From Lycocorax pyrrhopterus obiensis (Eukaryota > Chordata > Aves > Passeriformes > Paradisaeidae): DNA of 64,000 nucleotides. Position 1 is the first letter of the stretch; the number at the start of each line of letters is the position of its first letter. The stretch covers positions 9,963,168 to 10,027,167 of the forward strand of contig JACSVZ010000016.1 of the NCBI GenBank assembly GCA_014706295.1, given 5' to 3'. The notes beneath the pieces were generated by a model, which ran no database searches, had not been told where the DNA came from, and worked only from the letters and a program-made list of their open reading frames with translations. Shown here one piece after another: positions 1-14,014 of this stretch. A program made the position numbers and the translations under genes.

Positions 1-3000
1 AACTGCTACAGAGAGTTCACAGTGACACTTTTCCCAAGGAGCAAGAGCTTGTATGGTTCCATAAGCACAGAGAGAGCAGACAGAAAGCCCTTCAGGAAAG
101 CTATTCAAGAGTAAACAAACCAAAACAACAACAAACCCCTCACCTCACTACATAATTCAGCACAATCACTCCCATTTCTATTAAGAACTGGAAATCTTCT
201 TTTAAAAAACCCAGAAAACTCTCCATAGCTGAAGGACAGCAAAATTATTGTAGTAATTAACACTCCTAAATAGAAATTCAGGTTTCTAACCAGAGGTGTT
301 CAGTGCCAGTTTGGTGTCTCTGACTTAGCAGGTATGAGACAAGACCATGTAAGGAGATGCAGCCTTCTGGAGCAGGGGCTGAAAGCTAAACAAGAAGTGC
401 AGTAGCTTCTAAAAAACGCACTAGACTAACCATAAAGGATGAGATTTGGCTGCTTAACATGAAATGGGTTTATACAAAAACAAAACAAAAGAACCTTTGT
501 GCAAAAGGCTCACTTCCAGCCATCAGAAAGTTTTTATGATCCTAATGCAGGAAAAAAATAAGCCCCTTCTGCTTCACACCATCATTATTGCCCTGGCCCA
601 ATGAAATAAGTGCTCTGCAAAATGAATGAAAATGTTGCAAGGAGATGATGATCACTGTTTCATGTCTACTTGAAGGCCATACAAGCCTGTCTTGCCGTTG
701 CCCTAAGTGTTCCCACCAACTTTACACTGCCCCACCACACACAGCATCCCCCCTTTGCCCAGGCACCAGGGTCTGTAGCAATACGATGAAATGAATTGGA
801 ATTCTGATTTCTGCCCTCCCTAAGCCAGGTTACTTCTAGCCTGGATTAGGTCCCTGAGATAGCTGCCGGGCTCAGCTACAGGAACGCGTATACTCAGGCA
901 AAGGAGGGGTCAGCTTAGGAGCCGGAGTAAGAATCCTTCTTCAAAATGACAGTCTAAAAAGTAGCACTGAAAGGAGGGTGTCCAAGCATGCCCAAAGCTT
1001 CCCTTGTGGAAGTACTCATGTACAAGTCCCATTCATGCTCTGAACTGACAGAGCACAAACTCTCCCTTGTCCAGAGGCTGTTCAGAGACACGGCTGTAAC
1101 CACACCTGCCCCAGTAACCCCTTCTTCTTCCCGGGAAGAGGAGGCCCGAATCAGACAGCAACTTCTGCCCAGCAACCTGATTGAACACAGGAATACACTG
1201 TCATACACTGCAACCAAAGCCATGAGGGGCTCACGGCAAGGGGGGAAATCTGCTTTAGTCAAATGGAACTTGAGCTGATGACTGAACCTTGAATAGCCGT
1301 GCATACCTGTGGTCCACATGAGCAAACAAAGTCACTGAACTTACCCTGGTTAAAATTATACCCAGTTGTAAAAAAAACCCCAAACAACCCTGATCTGGTA
1401 TGAAATGTCTCTGTGTCTTCCCCAAAGGTCTAAATGAATCTTTCACTCTATGCCATCCCTTTCATTTGCCCAGATGAGCCACTACTATGCATGGTATTGA
1501 AACACTTGTATTAAAATGCTAACTTTCTTAATTCACACTTTTTGTTTCTCTGTGCAAGTTTGTATGTAGGCCAGCCTTTAATATTTTTTTAATGCTTAAT
1601 CAAAGCCTTGTGTGTGAGGACACTGCCACACAATAACTTGGTACTATTCAGCCAAATCAGAACATCCTATGTTCAGCAAACAGAAGTATATGAAACAGAT
1701 TTTACAAATCTATGACATACACGTCAGAAATATTTCACAAGTGATTTTCATTTCAAATTTTTGATTATCCTTTTTCTCTGGAAAACAATGCTCTTGACCA
1801 GACTGGCTTCAACAGCCCAAAGCGCACAACTCACTCTAATGCACACATACACTTCATCAGGAAAGACAGAACTAGAGCAACTAAGAGTTCAACAGCATTC
1901 ACTATCAGCTTTTACATACTGATAAAGAACCCTTGGAAAAGAGCATTTCCGCTCATATAGCAGCTCTACAGCACTGCAAACCCAATCTACACCCTCTCTA
2001 CTCTGAGGAAACTTCACTCCAGTGAAGTCAATGGATGTTTTGTTACCAATTGTTAAATGATAAAATACCTCCAACAGGCACTGTTCTCTTCCATGGCTTT
2101 TTTTTGAAGCACCCAAGACACACCTTTGTATTTGAAAAGAGGGAAAAGAATTAAAGTTCTCTCACTTCCTCACTCAGAAAATACTGCTTGGATTAGCCAC
2201 TAAATTAACTTCAGCTGTACAGAAAATGACTCATTAAACAGAACAATCAAAAATTTCACTGGAGAGAAGGGGAGGAGGTAAGGAGAACTTTAACCTTCCT
2301 CCTCTCCTGCCAAATAAATGACACAGTAGTTTGAAAAAATAAGCAGAACACAGTAACACTTCTTAATAAATAAGGCTTAAAACAGAAAGCTACAGAAAAC
2401 TGAAGCAAAGGAAAAAACCAAAGCCAAGCTACAGACGACTGTAGTAGCTCTTGGAGCACTTAATGCTCCAACTGTACCTAAATACATCTGGAAACATTGC
2501 ACAGAGCAGCAGAAAGGCAGAGTTGTCTTTAAGAGGTTACTTCTTAATGTAGATCATAATGTCAGAAGTTTAACAAACAGTTAAAGTTTTGTTTTTACAA
2601 TCACACATCTGCCGGACAACAGACAGATCCAGTTTTGTAATACACCACTGGGGACAAACATGCAAGAGATTTTATAAATAAAAGAACAAAACTTTTCTTC
2701 CACAGACTCATCTGAATTGCTGCGAGACCAGTAGGAAATGTTTTAGGGAAACTGATGTTTCCTTCTATCACAGTTACTTACAGAATATCGGAGTCAGTTA
2801 CTTATTGAATCCTCCTATAATCACTGAATTTGACCAAGAATTGGGGGCAGAAAGGTGGGAACGCTGCCTGTTTCTCATATGACATCTTGAGTAACTACAC
2901 CAGAATGTCTGGAAGATGGTTGTCTGAAGCCATTACATATATTTTTCATTTTCACCTGAAAATATTTTCCACATGTATATGACCTTATCTAAACTAGAAA

Positions 3001-4262
3001 GGCTAATTTGTCAGTGTGGATTTGGGTTTTGGCAGAAAATGTTTGTTTGAGAAGACAACTAAGACAGCTAAACTAGCATGAATACCAAAGCAGCAAGCAC
3101 AGGTTTGCCAGTAAAAGATGCCTTTTCTCAGATACAGACTACTATTTTTTCACCTGAACAAAAACAAGCCATAATTGAGAAGTTTTAACAGCATAAATAC
3201 ATTTATCCTGCACTCCCACTTCAAAGTAGCACCTCCAAGGTGAGTGAAGAACCAAATCCACTTTGATAAACTCTCTCAGATTCTAATCCAGCACACCTGC
3301 AAAGGCTCCCTGGGCTGAGGGGGACTGGTGCTGCAGCTGGTCAGGATGACACCTCACTAAAGGTACAGTTTCACAGCAGCCCTGCAGACATCTCAGACAC
3401 AGCTCTTGCAGCTGGCAAAGGAGAACCCAGGCAGAAGCAGCAGTAGTGTAGGCCAAGACAACTGTGGTTTCAAGGGCAGTGTAAGGCAGTAATCACATAA
3501 GGTGTTCTACTTGAAGATTTGCTGCCTGGAAGAACATAGCAGATGAGGTTTCATAGTTGGTTTTAACCAAACTAGGAGCTAGCTGCTGTCTAGAGAAATG
3601 CTCGAGAAATTATTCCCTCCTAAATACGTTCTCAAGTGCTCCCCAAGTGATGCCAAAAACAACTTTCCAGAGGAAGACATGGTCAAGGAGACAGAAACAA
3701 CAGGGTGGCCTTCCATTACTTTAAGCTGATGGTAAACCTGTGTCCTGCATTCTGCTTCTGAAGTGCAGTGATTGCCCATACTTACTGCAGCTCTCCCTGG
3801 CCTTAATTCTGTCAGACATACCTGCATGAACTGAGCCTAAGGAATCAAAACAGAGGAAGATGCAACAATGGTTAAAGCTGCAAGTAACAGCACAGGATAT
3901 GCAGATAAAGCCAGGGAAACAGATTCCAGATAGCGATTTGTATCCCTCTCGACTTCATAAAACCAAAGCAAAACCTTTCAAAAAGTTAGAGTGACAAATA
4001 GTAAGAAGCTTCTACAAGAGTGCATCAGTTAAAAACACAAACAGGTCGTAAAGTCCTACAAATAACAGGAGTCCTGTAATGCAAAGGCTACCATTACATG
4101 TTCAGTAGTCCTCTTTTTTTCCTATGCATAAAGCAATCCTGCTAATAGTATTTTGCTTGTACCTGGTCCTTCAACCCAAATGCAAATGCTGAAATGTGAC
4201 CCAAATCCATGATTAACATCACAGGAGTTATTTGATAAAGGAATAAAAGTTGATGAATAAAA

Positions 4263-4290
4263 GTTTCTTAGAGTTCTTACTCTAAGAAAC
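4263..4290. repeat. Perfect 12-bp inverted repeat with 4-nt loop
   Basis: Two exactly complementary 12-base arms (4263-4274 and 4279-4290) flank the 4-base loop TCTT. Such short perfect hairpins occur by chance in AT-rich DNA, and no function is implied. Confidence 0.85.
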
Positions 4291-7200
4291 GCAGAAGTAA
4301 ATAAGCTTGAATCAAGACAGATCAAACATCTCACCAATCTTCAGGAGAAGTTGTTTCAGAAGAGATGAAATAACCAAGGTAGGAGATAAATTAGACATTG
4401 AATTACAGATCATTTTGTAGCCCTTTAGAGCTAACTCATTACTACAGCTAATTAAAATTAATGGGGACTCACTATTAATTCAAATAGAACAGTGTAGTAA
4501 CAGCTTCCAGAAAAAGAAAGAAAACTGTTAACGGGACACATTCTAAACTGAGGCATGCTGCCCTAGTCCCACCAACCTCAAGTAGGTACAGGAATTTACA
4601 TCAACTGGAGATTCCTCCCCTTCCACACCAAGGTGAAAAATAATTCATAGCCCATTCATGCAGAAGGATCATTCACACCTTCCTCCAAAATATGCCTACA
4701 CAAAACTTAGCAACACGTTATATGTTAGAGGAATTTTTTCCTCTAACAATTCTTGGCACATCAACGCTTTCCACTGCTGCAATCCCACAACGTTATCAGC
4801 ACAAGGCTTCATTCATACCTATGTTTAAAATTTTATAACAGCCTATCAAGCTAAGAGATTATGAATCATTCAAGCCATTAAAGCCCAATTACATCAACTG
4901 AAATCTGAGCTTCCCGGCATTATTCCAATTTCTCTTTCTGCTCACTCAGCCCCTGTACCCCTTCCTACACAACTCTCCCTTCTCTAACCTTGTGAAACTT
5001 CTCTTCCAGAAGATCCAGGAGCTGGCCAATTTACACAGCATGCCTATCACTCTTATCCTTCAATACATTTAACCACCGCTTTTCTGTACTTGTGGTTTTG
5101 CCCTCTCCTCTCCCCCACCCAACTTCCTATCATTTCATGGATTGTCTGCTCCTGCTCTTCTGGATGAGGCGACATCCCGTAACCAGGTCTTTTCTGTGCC
5201 TACACTTCATGTCTGCATGATCATATCAGTTCAAATACATTTAATTATCATGTACATACTGACACTTAGCTTCACGGTGGATTAATTCAAATTGAAGTGA
5301 TTAAAATAATCAAATTTAGATTAGCAAATGAGGAAACTTATTTTTTTATGTCCTTAATGGTCATTCTCAAACACCAATAACCACTAAATCATGATGATCT
5401 GCAATATAACCTTTCAATTTAGCATGTAATATAGTCCCTAGTTAGACAATAATATTAGTGTATATTTATGCAGATTCTTGACATGAAATTAATGACCAAC
5501 ACAGGTCACTATTTAGTAGCTGGTTACATTTTATATTATGACTTTTCAAGTTCTGTTTGAATGAAAAACAGGATGAAAACAAACAAAATCCCAAAACACA
5601 TAAGGAAGTTACTTAACAAAATAAATGCTGCATTTAAAGACAATTTTTTCTTTTTTTAAAGCCTCATCTCTCTTCAGGAGGTGAAACTGAGTGAACTTGG
5701 CTACTGTGGAATTCAAAATTTCTGATTTTGCAGCGTTCTTTGGGTTTTTTTACTAAAAGACTTAAGAAAGGAAAGCTGTTTTTCTATCTTTTCTGTTGAT
5801 CTCATTCAGTTTTGAATAAACATTAGGCTACTCACACTAAAACGAAAATAAATTTCTCTGGGTATCTACTGAAGCAGCTGCTGTTGTCAAAAATGAGGTT
5901 TTAGCACTTCAAACCCCACTCATGTTCACTAGAGCAATGGGTTTATTTCCTTGAAACATTTGGTAGTTATGTTGAGTGAAAGTTCTGTCTTAATTTAGGT
6001 AGTATATTACAGCATATTTAGTCCTGAATACAGGTTTATTTTTGAGAAAGCAAGACAAAAATGACTTCAACCTGAAACACCCCACTTTCTCAAACTCAGC
6101 TTGCCTTCTCCAGGGATGTGCTACCACCACCTCAGGGTCAAAACAGAATTTAAAAGAAATGTAAATATTTGCTCTCTTCCTGGGAAAGCACTACATAGGG
6201 AAGAGGGAAAAAGAGGGGATGTACATATGGGCAATTGCATCAGTATAATTAGAGAGTTTTAGCAAGCTGGTAAATGTCTGTGTAGGCAATCCCTTCACTC
6301 TGAAGGGTATTTCCTAATTAAAAATATGCACCCCATTTTCCAGAGCCTTCCCACTGAAGAAACATCTCACCACTGCTGCCCAATTAGATCAAATTGGGTG
6401 GCTGGCTCTTTTTGTTGTGTGCATGATAATACAAAGACTCTCCAAGTTCCTGCTCAACAAAAGCTTGTGTGAAACAGGCTTTGAAGACACAATAACATTC
6501 CTCTTGCGAGTTTCAAGCCCGGAGGCTAAAAGCACCAAGTAACTATTCATTCTTCCATCTTGAGACACATTCCTAACCTAGTTCAAAGGCCTGAAAAAAC
6601 ATGCCCTAGCTACATGCCTGCACACCTTCAGAAGGGCTTTTCCCTTCTATCAGAGCTTGCTCGAGAAAGAAGTTTCATACAGAAAATAATTAAATCCATT
6701 TGAGAATTTTGTTTCACTTTTAAGAACTCTTAAATTGTTTAAAGGATTCAAGACTGCCTTGCATATGAATTGATCAGCTATGTTAATCCCTTGAAGAGTC
6801 AAGTTCACCATTTACATGTTTGAAGTACAATGTTCATATACAGTGCACCCGTTCTTTAACTTCTGCTCCCAAGAAGCAGCTGTGGGAGGAGGGAGTGTGC
6901 ACAGCAGCTGGAAAAGGAAAAGGGATGATTTGGAGCTCTTTGGCTTCCATCACTGCTCTTCTATTTAGTTTCATCTGCCTCTGTTTTGATCTCAAACTGG
7001 TAAGATAGATGTAAATCACACATGGCTATCTATCCACCCATATCGAGATATCCAAGGCATTCAAGAACATTATGCATCATGCTCACAAGATGATGATAAA
7101 GTCAACAAAATACAAGAGTATGTCCAAAATACTGACACTAGAACCAATACTAACTTTCAACAAGAAAAAATATTTACCGTTTTCAACATACAGCTTCCTA

Positions 7201-10200
7201 AACAAACTAGATTCCTCTTTATACATTTTATTTTGCTGTTTCTCAGAAATCTGAATGCCATTATGTGTAAAATGAGGAAATATAAACAGTTACTAAAGAA
7301 TAGGCCAGCCTAACTACAGTTACCATTTACTGGTATGGAACCAGCACACTGAAACTGGAGCAGGCAGATGGGAGTGAAGGCAGCCGAGGGGAGACCCCTC
7401 CTTTGCAGTAAGGCAAGCTGGTTACATCTGCCCAAAGCCTGCAGGACCCTACCCAAGATGTGCCAGCTAGCCTGCTTTTTGGGATTCCTGAACCCCACAC
7501 AGTAGAAAAATATTTCCTTTGTTTGCAACAGTTTTCAGTACACCTAAGCTAAGGTTTCCTTACCTGTATTTATTTTTATATATGCAATCGAGCAACTAAC
7601 GAGTACTCCTGCATTTCTCTTTTTTTTTTAAGAGAAAAAAGTATTTTTTATTCTGTAGTTTAGTTGACACTATTAAGAAAAAAAAATCAACTGTGATCTT
7701 CAACACAGAAAAGTGGACCAAATGCTAAAAATACTGTAACATAGCAAAGCATGAAGGGACGGTAGAGTGTGCCTGTGCTTTGCAAGAAAAGAAGTCAAAA
7801 AGAGAAACACGGTAAATGTAGCAGGTTAAAGAGAGGCAATTTTTTCAATTTTAAAAATGCAGTTTGCACCTCTCTAAAATATCTTTTTGTCCTCCTAAAG
7901 ATTTCAATTAGTCGCTTTCACTTTCCCCAAATGAAAGTGGTTCCGCTTGAATTTACCATCACTGCAAAAAGCTGAGTATTGCTCATTTTTCCCTTCACGT
8001 AGCCATGGTACAGATCTTCATTCCCACCAAAACAAGGAATGCGTTACCTTACTGACATCTAAGAGTCATTTTGAACATCAAATGAACACATTTGAACATT
8101 TGTAGCAAGCTGAGCTGTCTACCTCCTTCAAGGACTGTGCAGCTGAGCTACCTGCTGTTGGTCATTTCCAGGAAATACAACTGTACTATGAAAGGAAAAT
8201 CTTTGTGGATAAATTCCAAAATAAGAAAAAAAGTAAGATAACATTGTCTTACCCTCAACTAAGTAAACAACTTGTTAGTTTATGTCCTCATTATTATGTA
8301 ACATTCTGCTCCATAAATGCCACATTTGCTCTTTTGAAGTAATAAGTAATTCAGAAATTGCGATCAGGAATTGCAGGAGAGGAATCAGTAATTACACCAC
8401 CACAAACTTTTCTGAGAAGATGAAAATTAATCCCATTTTTCAGAGACCACTCAGCCAACGCCACCATCACTTACCTAGAGTGCCTGCATGAAGTCAGAAG
8501 CGGAACAGCCACCATCGTTTCAGCAAAGTACCCAACCTTTATTTCTCTGGGTATCACCACACAGACCAAGTACTGTGAAAAAGCACATTGTACCATGCAG
8601 GGAAGGCTGCAGACTTCACCAGCTCTATGACATGGCAGGCACAGCAAAGGACATTGTTGCACCTGTACCTTCTCCAAGAAAGAGAAGAGCTTCTGTATTT
8701 CTCCTATTTTAATATCTGTGTGAAGGCTCTAGCATCACAGCTGACAGTGACTCCCAAACACCTTGTCCATCACTTGCACAGGAACCATCAAACCAAACTG
8801 GGAATTACTGGAAGACCATTGTCTCCTTGCTCTAGCAATTTTCAAGGTATTTCAGCAAAGTGCCTAAGCATCACTTACTTGGACACCAGCACTCCCCTGC
8901 AGCACATACAGAAGGCTTCCAAGCTCCGAGTTTGTCTCTGAAGCCAAAACATCTCCCCTGTCATACGTTTCCTGCTCTCTAGGGGTTAAAATTCTCTTTC
9001 CTAACACAGCAATCTTCTCTTCAAAATGAAGACCAGCTGGCTGAAGATTCATTACCATCCAGTGTTTTAATCTAAAAGATTCCCTCACTGACACACATCA
9101 GCTGACACTCGAGGTGTCTTTGCATCTCTCACACAGCACAGGAAGCTCAGGTCAGACCTGAAACAAGTCACAGCTCCAGCCACGGTGTTTGAAGCACCCC
9201 ACCTCCCTTCCATTCCTTAGCAGTCACTCACAAACTGATGAAGAGAAGACCCCACCTGAGATGTGCTGTGAGAGGAGAAACAAACTCAATCTTCTACCTC
9301 CCATGTACGCTTCCTGAGGTTCTTTTACTGTCTCAATCAAGACATACAACCCTGGGCAGAGCATTTACATGAATGTTACTGGTGATGTACAGACATGCAG
9401 TATCTGGTGAGGAGGATGATGGGAGGGTTTGTTTTGGTTTGGTTTTAATGCTACAGTTCAGTGAAGTAAGGGCAGAAGGAACCCCTACAATCAGACTGGC
9501 TTAGTCTCCTCCACTCCAACTTCAAGCTCTTTATTCCTTCAGGGAACTGTGCCACTGAAGGAAAGCTCCTGTGCACAGACTAGTTAAGTATTTTATTGAC
9601 TGGCAAATCCAGCTTATGGAGTTCCTACCCTATAGTTATGTCTTAACAAATATTTGTGCATCACACTGAAAGACAGACTGCTGAAATTAGACAGGAACCA
9701 AGGCTGCTAGGTAATTCCCATTTTTTCTATTCACACAGATTCTGTATGTCAAAGAAAGCATGTGCCCTAGTGGGTTAAAAATGTCCAACCTACACAGGCT
9801 GGAGGGGATGGGCTGAGACAGAAGAAGAAGAAACACAGTCAATTAAAGCTGTAGATACTCCCAGACTCTACGTTCCTCCATTATATAACATATCATCAGA
9901 GAGTTCAAATGTGCAAGTACACTTCAACAGCTCTACCAGCTGTAAAGTGCACACCATCCTCCTGAAGCATATCTTATTTGAAAATTTAACAGGTCATTTC
10001 TTCCACATTCCCAGCTTCCAAAAAATAGAATTTTACAACAGTTGACAAAATGTGCACAGGTAAATCTTCTGTGGTACACCACAGAACAGTACATTTCACC
10101 TTCCAGCTCAGGTGGCTGACACCAGATCTTCTAACTAGACTCCCAAATAATTACAAGCACTTGAACACACACAAATTTCCACTGTCTCATCTACCTGATC

Positions 10201-12635
10201 AAAAATTACTCTGAAGAAAATACACTTCACAATTACCCAAGGTTAAATCTCTAATAATAGTCTTCAGAGAACATGACCTAGATATGTCAAACATGATCAG
10301 AAAGACATATATCAAGACATCTTTTAGTTAGTTAAGAGTGCCAGGCTTATTTAAATCTCCTTTATCTGTTCACATCTTGGCTTTTGTTAAATTTCCCATC
10401 ATTTCTGTAAGCAGAGAGTAAAGCTGTTAAACTTGTGAATCTTTCTTTTTTTAAGTTACCAACATCTCTCCTTTACTATCTCTATTTCACGTAGTCAAAA
10501 TAATAATCGTCATAATCACCATTCATCAAAGGCCCAGAATTATGTAAAAACAGAATAATGCTATTCACATTTACAAACAGGTACTCTAACACATAAGATC
10601 ATGTACAGATGACCAAAAGCCAGCTTTTAGCATTCTGACAAGTTGGGAATTCAGACATAATTGTTAGTATTAATATATTTGTGTTGCAGCTCTTACCGTG
10701 AAATGAAAACCACAAGATCTGCTGTAACAAGCCACAACAGTTTTGTCATTTGAATTTTTCTTTTACAATATATTCTTTAAATTTTAAAAAAAGGTAAGAG
10801 AATCTATACTTACTAATCCATAAGACAAATTATTAAACTGATGAACCCAAATCGAATTTATAACTGTCCAAGTAGTAGAGTGTAAAGAAGAAAATGCTGC
10901 AGTTAAAAAAACCTGCATAAATATAGTTTTCCTTTTATTGTATGTATTTTATAAAATCAAGGGGTTGGGTTTTTAATGTTAAAATTCACTCATTCTTATT
11001 TATCTTCTACCTAATTCAGATTTGTACCTGTGGTTTATTGCTGTGGTTGTGACAGGGATACTACAAGACAAAGAATTCAGGAAGGAAGAGCTGTAGGTAA
11101 ATTTTGCTTGCCTTACTAAGCAAATCATCCTGTTAAGGTCAGCAGAACATCCAAATACTAAAAAAAAAAAATAAAAAAAAAATCCAATAACAAGTAAGGA
11201 ACACGTGCTTCCCAAGCAGTGTCCATCCCTGTAATAAAGATCAAAAGAAAAATACAGAAGTAAAAACACCTTCAGAAAACTGTAGTACTGTGCAAAAGGA
11301 GCACCTCTAAAACAAACTCTTTGTGTATATCCAGGCTCTCCACATTTCTCTATACTCATCCTCTCAAATACCACCATCCCAATGCCCCTCACATCACAAA
11401 CACCTTGCAATTCTCTCTTGCATCATCCTGCCATAGTTTCTGTGTCCCCCAAGTAATTTCTCTCTCATTCCCATCTCCTTCCCATACCAGTTTCTACAAG
11501 TGCTCCCCAGCCTGTACCTCAAGTTCCCCATTATCTCATGTCAGCAACCCCCAGTCTCTCTTCTAGACACAGCACAGGTCCCATGAACAGCTTTCCCCTC
11601 CTTTTTCCTCTCATCTCTTAAGAGTATTTCATAACTCTGTCAATCAAGCACAGTAATTAGTTTTCATTGAAACTTGGCACGGAGGTTAAAGCTAAAATCA
11701 GATTAGTTTTGGGAAATAATATCTATTTCTCTTCCATATCACTGGACACCAAAATTATTTTTTAAAGCTTATGTGACTTTATTCACATAATAATCAGTAC
11801 TGAACAGATTCACTTTCAGAGCTTCAGTAAACTGGAAAAAAAAACCTACTTTCTTCACAAACAAGCTATTATACAGTTACTTGTTCAAAAGAGTATTCAA
11901 GTACATTTACTTTCAGTACTTGCACTCATGTATTTATGAAATCATTAAAATTGTACAGTCCTAATGAATATAAAAATTTTAGCTATTATAAAGTGTTTCT
12001 GAAACAATGTAACATACTGAAGATACTGGTCAAATAACATTCCTACTCCACAGCTGCTTGCTGCATTTTATTTAAGAGCTGTAATTCTCTATTTATAAGT
12101 GTTATCTAAGGAAATTTATGATCTCCCTACAGTTGCTATAAAAAATCAGCATCATCCTCACCCTGTAATGTCCTGTTTCATTTTCAAATTTAAACCACAT
12201 TCAAAAACCAGTTTAAACATTAACTACATGTGAAAACCATGTGCTAAACATGTCCAGGTAGTACCTCATAATCATATGAATTTGTTTATAAATCATTCCG
12301 TTTCAGTTTTTAAGCCAGGAAAACAAAAGAGAAACACCCAAACCCATTAATTATAAGCTTGTGGTCTTGTTAAACAGGAGAACTGCAAATATGCAAGTAT
12401 GTGGAGACACAGGCTCAATTTTGGCAAATAATTAGGTATGGGGAAAAACTGGTGTGTGCGAACAGTAAGAAATGCACTGGTTTGTCTACAGTAATACTCA
12501 CAAAGCATGGAAAACTTACATAACATGCTGGTATTTACCTTGGTGCTGACCCAAAACTACAGAAAGTTCTGTTCTTCAGTTCTGGAGACAACATGCCCCT
12601 AGAAACTTAATTTAACTGTACAAGTCTTGTTTTGG

Positions 12636-12690
12636 CACCCTTGTGGGTCTCTTCCAACTCAGGATATCCTATGATTTTATGAATTGCTGT
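12636..12690 (+). mobile_element. CR1 LINE 3'-end fragment
   Basis: The segment reads like the extreme 3' end of an avian CR1 element in plus orientation: a 'tgggtctcttccaac' block followed by degenerate ATTCTATGA-type octamer repeats (CCTATGATTTTATGA). CR1 copies are typically 5'-truncated, so a tail of only about 55 bases is plausible. The identification is from recognition of the tail motif, not from an alignment. Confidence 0.7.
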
Positions 12691-13385
12691 GTTTCTGTTG
12701 TTCCACCTTAAGTTTTTAACTTGAGAAAAAGAACACAACTATTGAAAACAATCAACGAAATAAATTTAAAAGGCAAGCAGTGTCCCAACAGAAGTAAAAC
12801 CCAAGTATATAGTACAAGAATGACATGAATAATTTTCTGTTTACCATCATGTGTATTTTCCTGAGAACCACACAAAAGTTTAGTTCTACCCTTAGAAGTG
12901 TTTTGCTTTAACAGGTGAAAGGTCTAACAACCTTATAGATGCCCTTGTGCTGCATTCCCATTGTACTGTTTTCCATTTTCTTACATCACCGAAAAACCCC
13001 AAACCACCCATGCAGTGGGTGAAACAGTCAGCATCAAAGCTCGAGTGAGCCAAGTTACCACTTGCTTACACTACACATATTCTATTCGGTGTTATTAGCA
13101 CTTACATTCAGGAGTTCTCAGAGTCATCAACAAAATGGAAATGCAGCTTTGAAGCTTTGGAGATCAAAGCAAGATACCTGGATTCATTCTACATCCTACT
13201 ACAGCATTTCCTGTTTCTCCAGAGCCAACATCTAATGGTTTCCTTTTCGGAATATTTTTTGACTATATACTCAGAACACAAGCTATCAAGGGTTCATCTT
13301 CAAAACCCCTGCTCATGTGAGGAGCCTTCTCACAGCAACCCCAAAAGCAGGATCCACAGCATATCCACAACATCTGCTCACTCGT

Positions 13386-14014
13386 TGTCTTGGTTTCGTG
13401 TGCAGGGTTTTGGTAGCGGAGGGCTACAGGGGTGGTTCCTCTGAGAAGCTGCTGAAAGCTTCCCCCATGGCACAGAGCCAGTGCCAGCCAGCTCCAAGAG
13501 GGACCTGCTGCTGGCCAAGGCCAAGCCCATCACTGGCAGTGGCAGCACCTCTCGGATAATGTATTTAGGAAGAGGAATAAAACCTGCACAACTGCAGCCA
13601 GGGAGAGGAGTGAGGATATCTGAGACCAGAGTGGATATAGCAAACTACGTTGCAGAGGAAGTAGCAACAGAGACAACATGTAATGAACTGGCCAAAACCT
13701 CCATTCTCATACCCCTGTGCTGCTGTGGGGAGGAGGCAGAGAAAAGGGGAGTAAAGCTAAGCCCAGGAAGAAGGGAGGGGTGAGGGAAAAGTGTTTTAAG
13801 ATTTAGTTTTTATTTCCTGTTATCCTACTCTGATTTGATTGGTAATAAAACTAATTTGCCCAAGTTGAGTCTGTTTTGCCCATGACAGTAACTGATGAGT
13901 GATCTCTCCCTGCCCTTATCTCAACTCACTTTTTCTCCCCTGTCTAGCTGAGGAAGAGAGTGATAGAGTGGCTCTGGTGGGCATCTGGTGCCTAGCCAGG
14001 GCCAGCCCACCACA
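13386..14014 (+). mobile_element. Solo LTR of an avian (passerine-type) endogenous retrovirus, internally shortened
   Basis: I recognise blocks of a long terminal repeat abundant in songbird genomes. It begins with TGTCTTGGTTT. A conserved GC-rich U3 block follows, then the segment around 13,800-13,930 with the TTGATTGGTAATAAAA polyadenylation region (AATAAA at 13,844-13,849). It ends with '...agccagggccagcccaccaca' at about 14,014. It starts TG and ends CA, as LTRs do. It stands alone: no second LTR and no gag, pol or env sequence is present. It is therefore a solo LTR left by recombination. From memory, intact copies are longer because of a tandem-repeat section in the middle. That part seems deleted here, between about 13,630 and 13,650. 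No convincing target-site duplication was seen. Short open frames inside it are not genes. Confidence 0.8.
13844..13849 (+). promoter_or_regulatory. AATAAA polyadenylation signal inside the solo LTR
   Basis: This is a perfect AATAAA in the R-region-like part of the LTR, where retroviral polyadenylation signals lie. It could terminate sense transcripts on the plus strand; usage is unknown. Confidence 0.5.

Noticed and set aside
954..1446. Overlapping frames on both strands near 1.0-1.4 kb (up to 123 codons)
   Set aside because: No recognisable domain and frames on both strands; best read as chance.
8488..8941. Open frames of 74 and 117 codons near 8.5-8.9 kb
   Set aside because: No conserved motifs, biased composition or splice context; their length is within chance for this much sequence.
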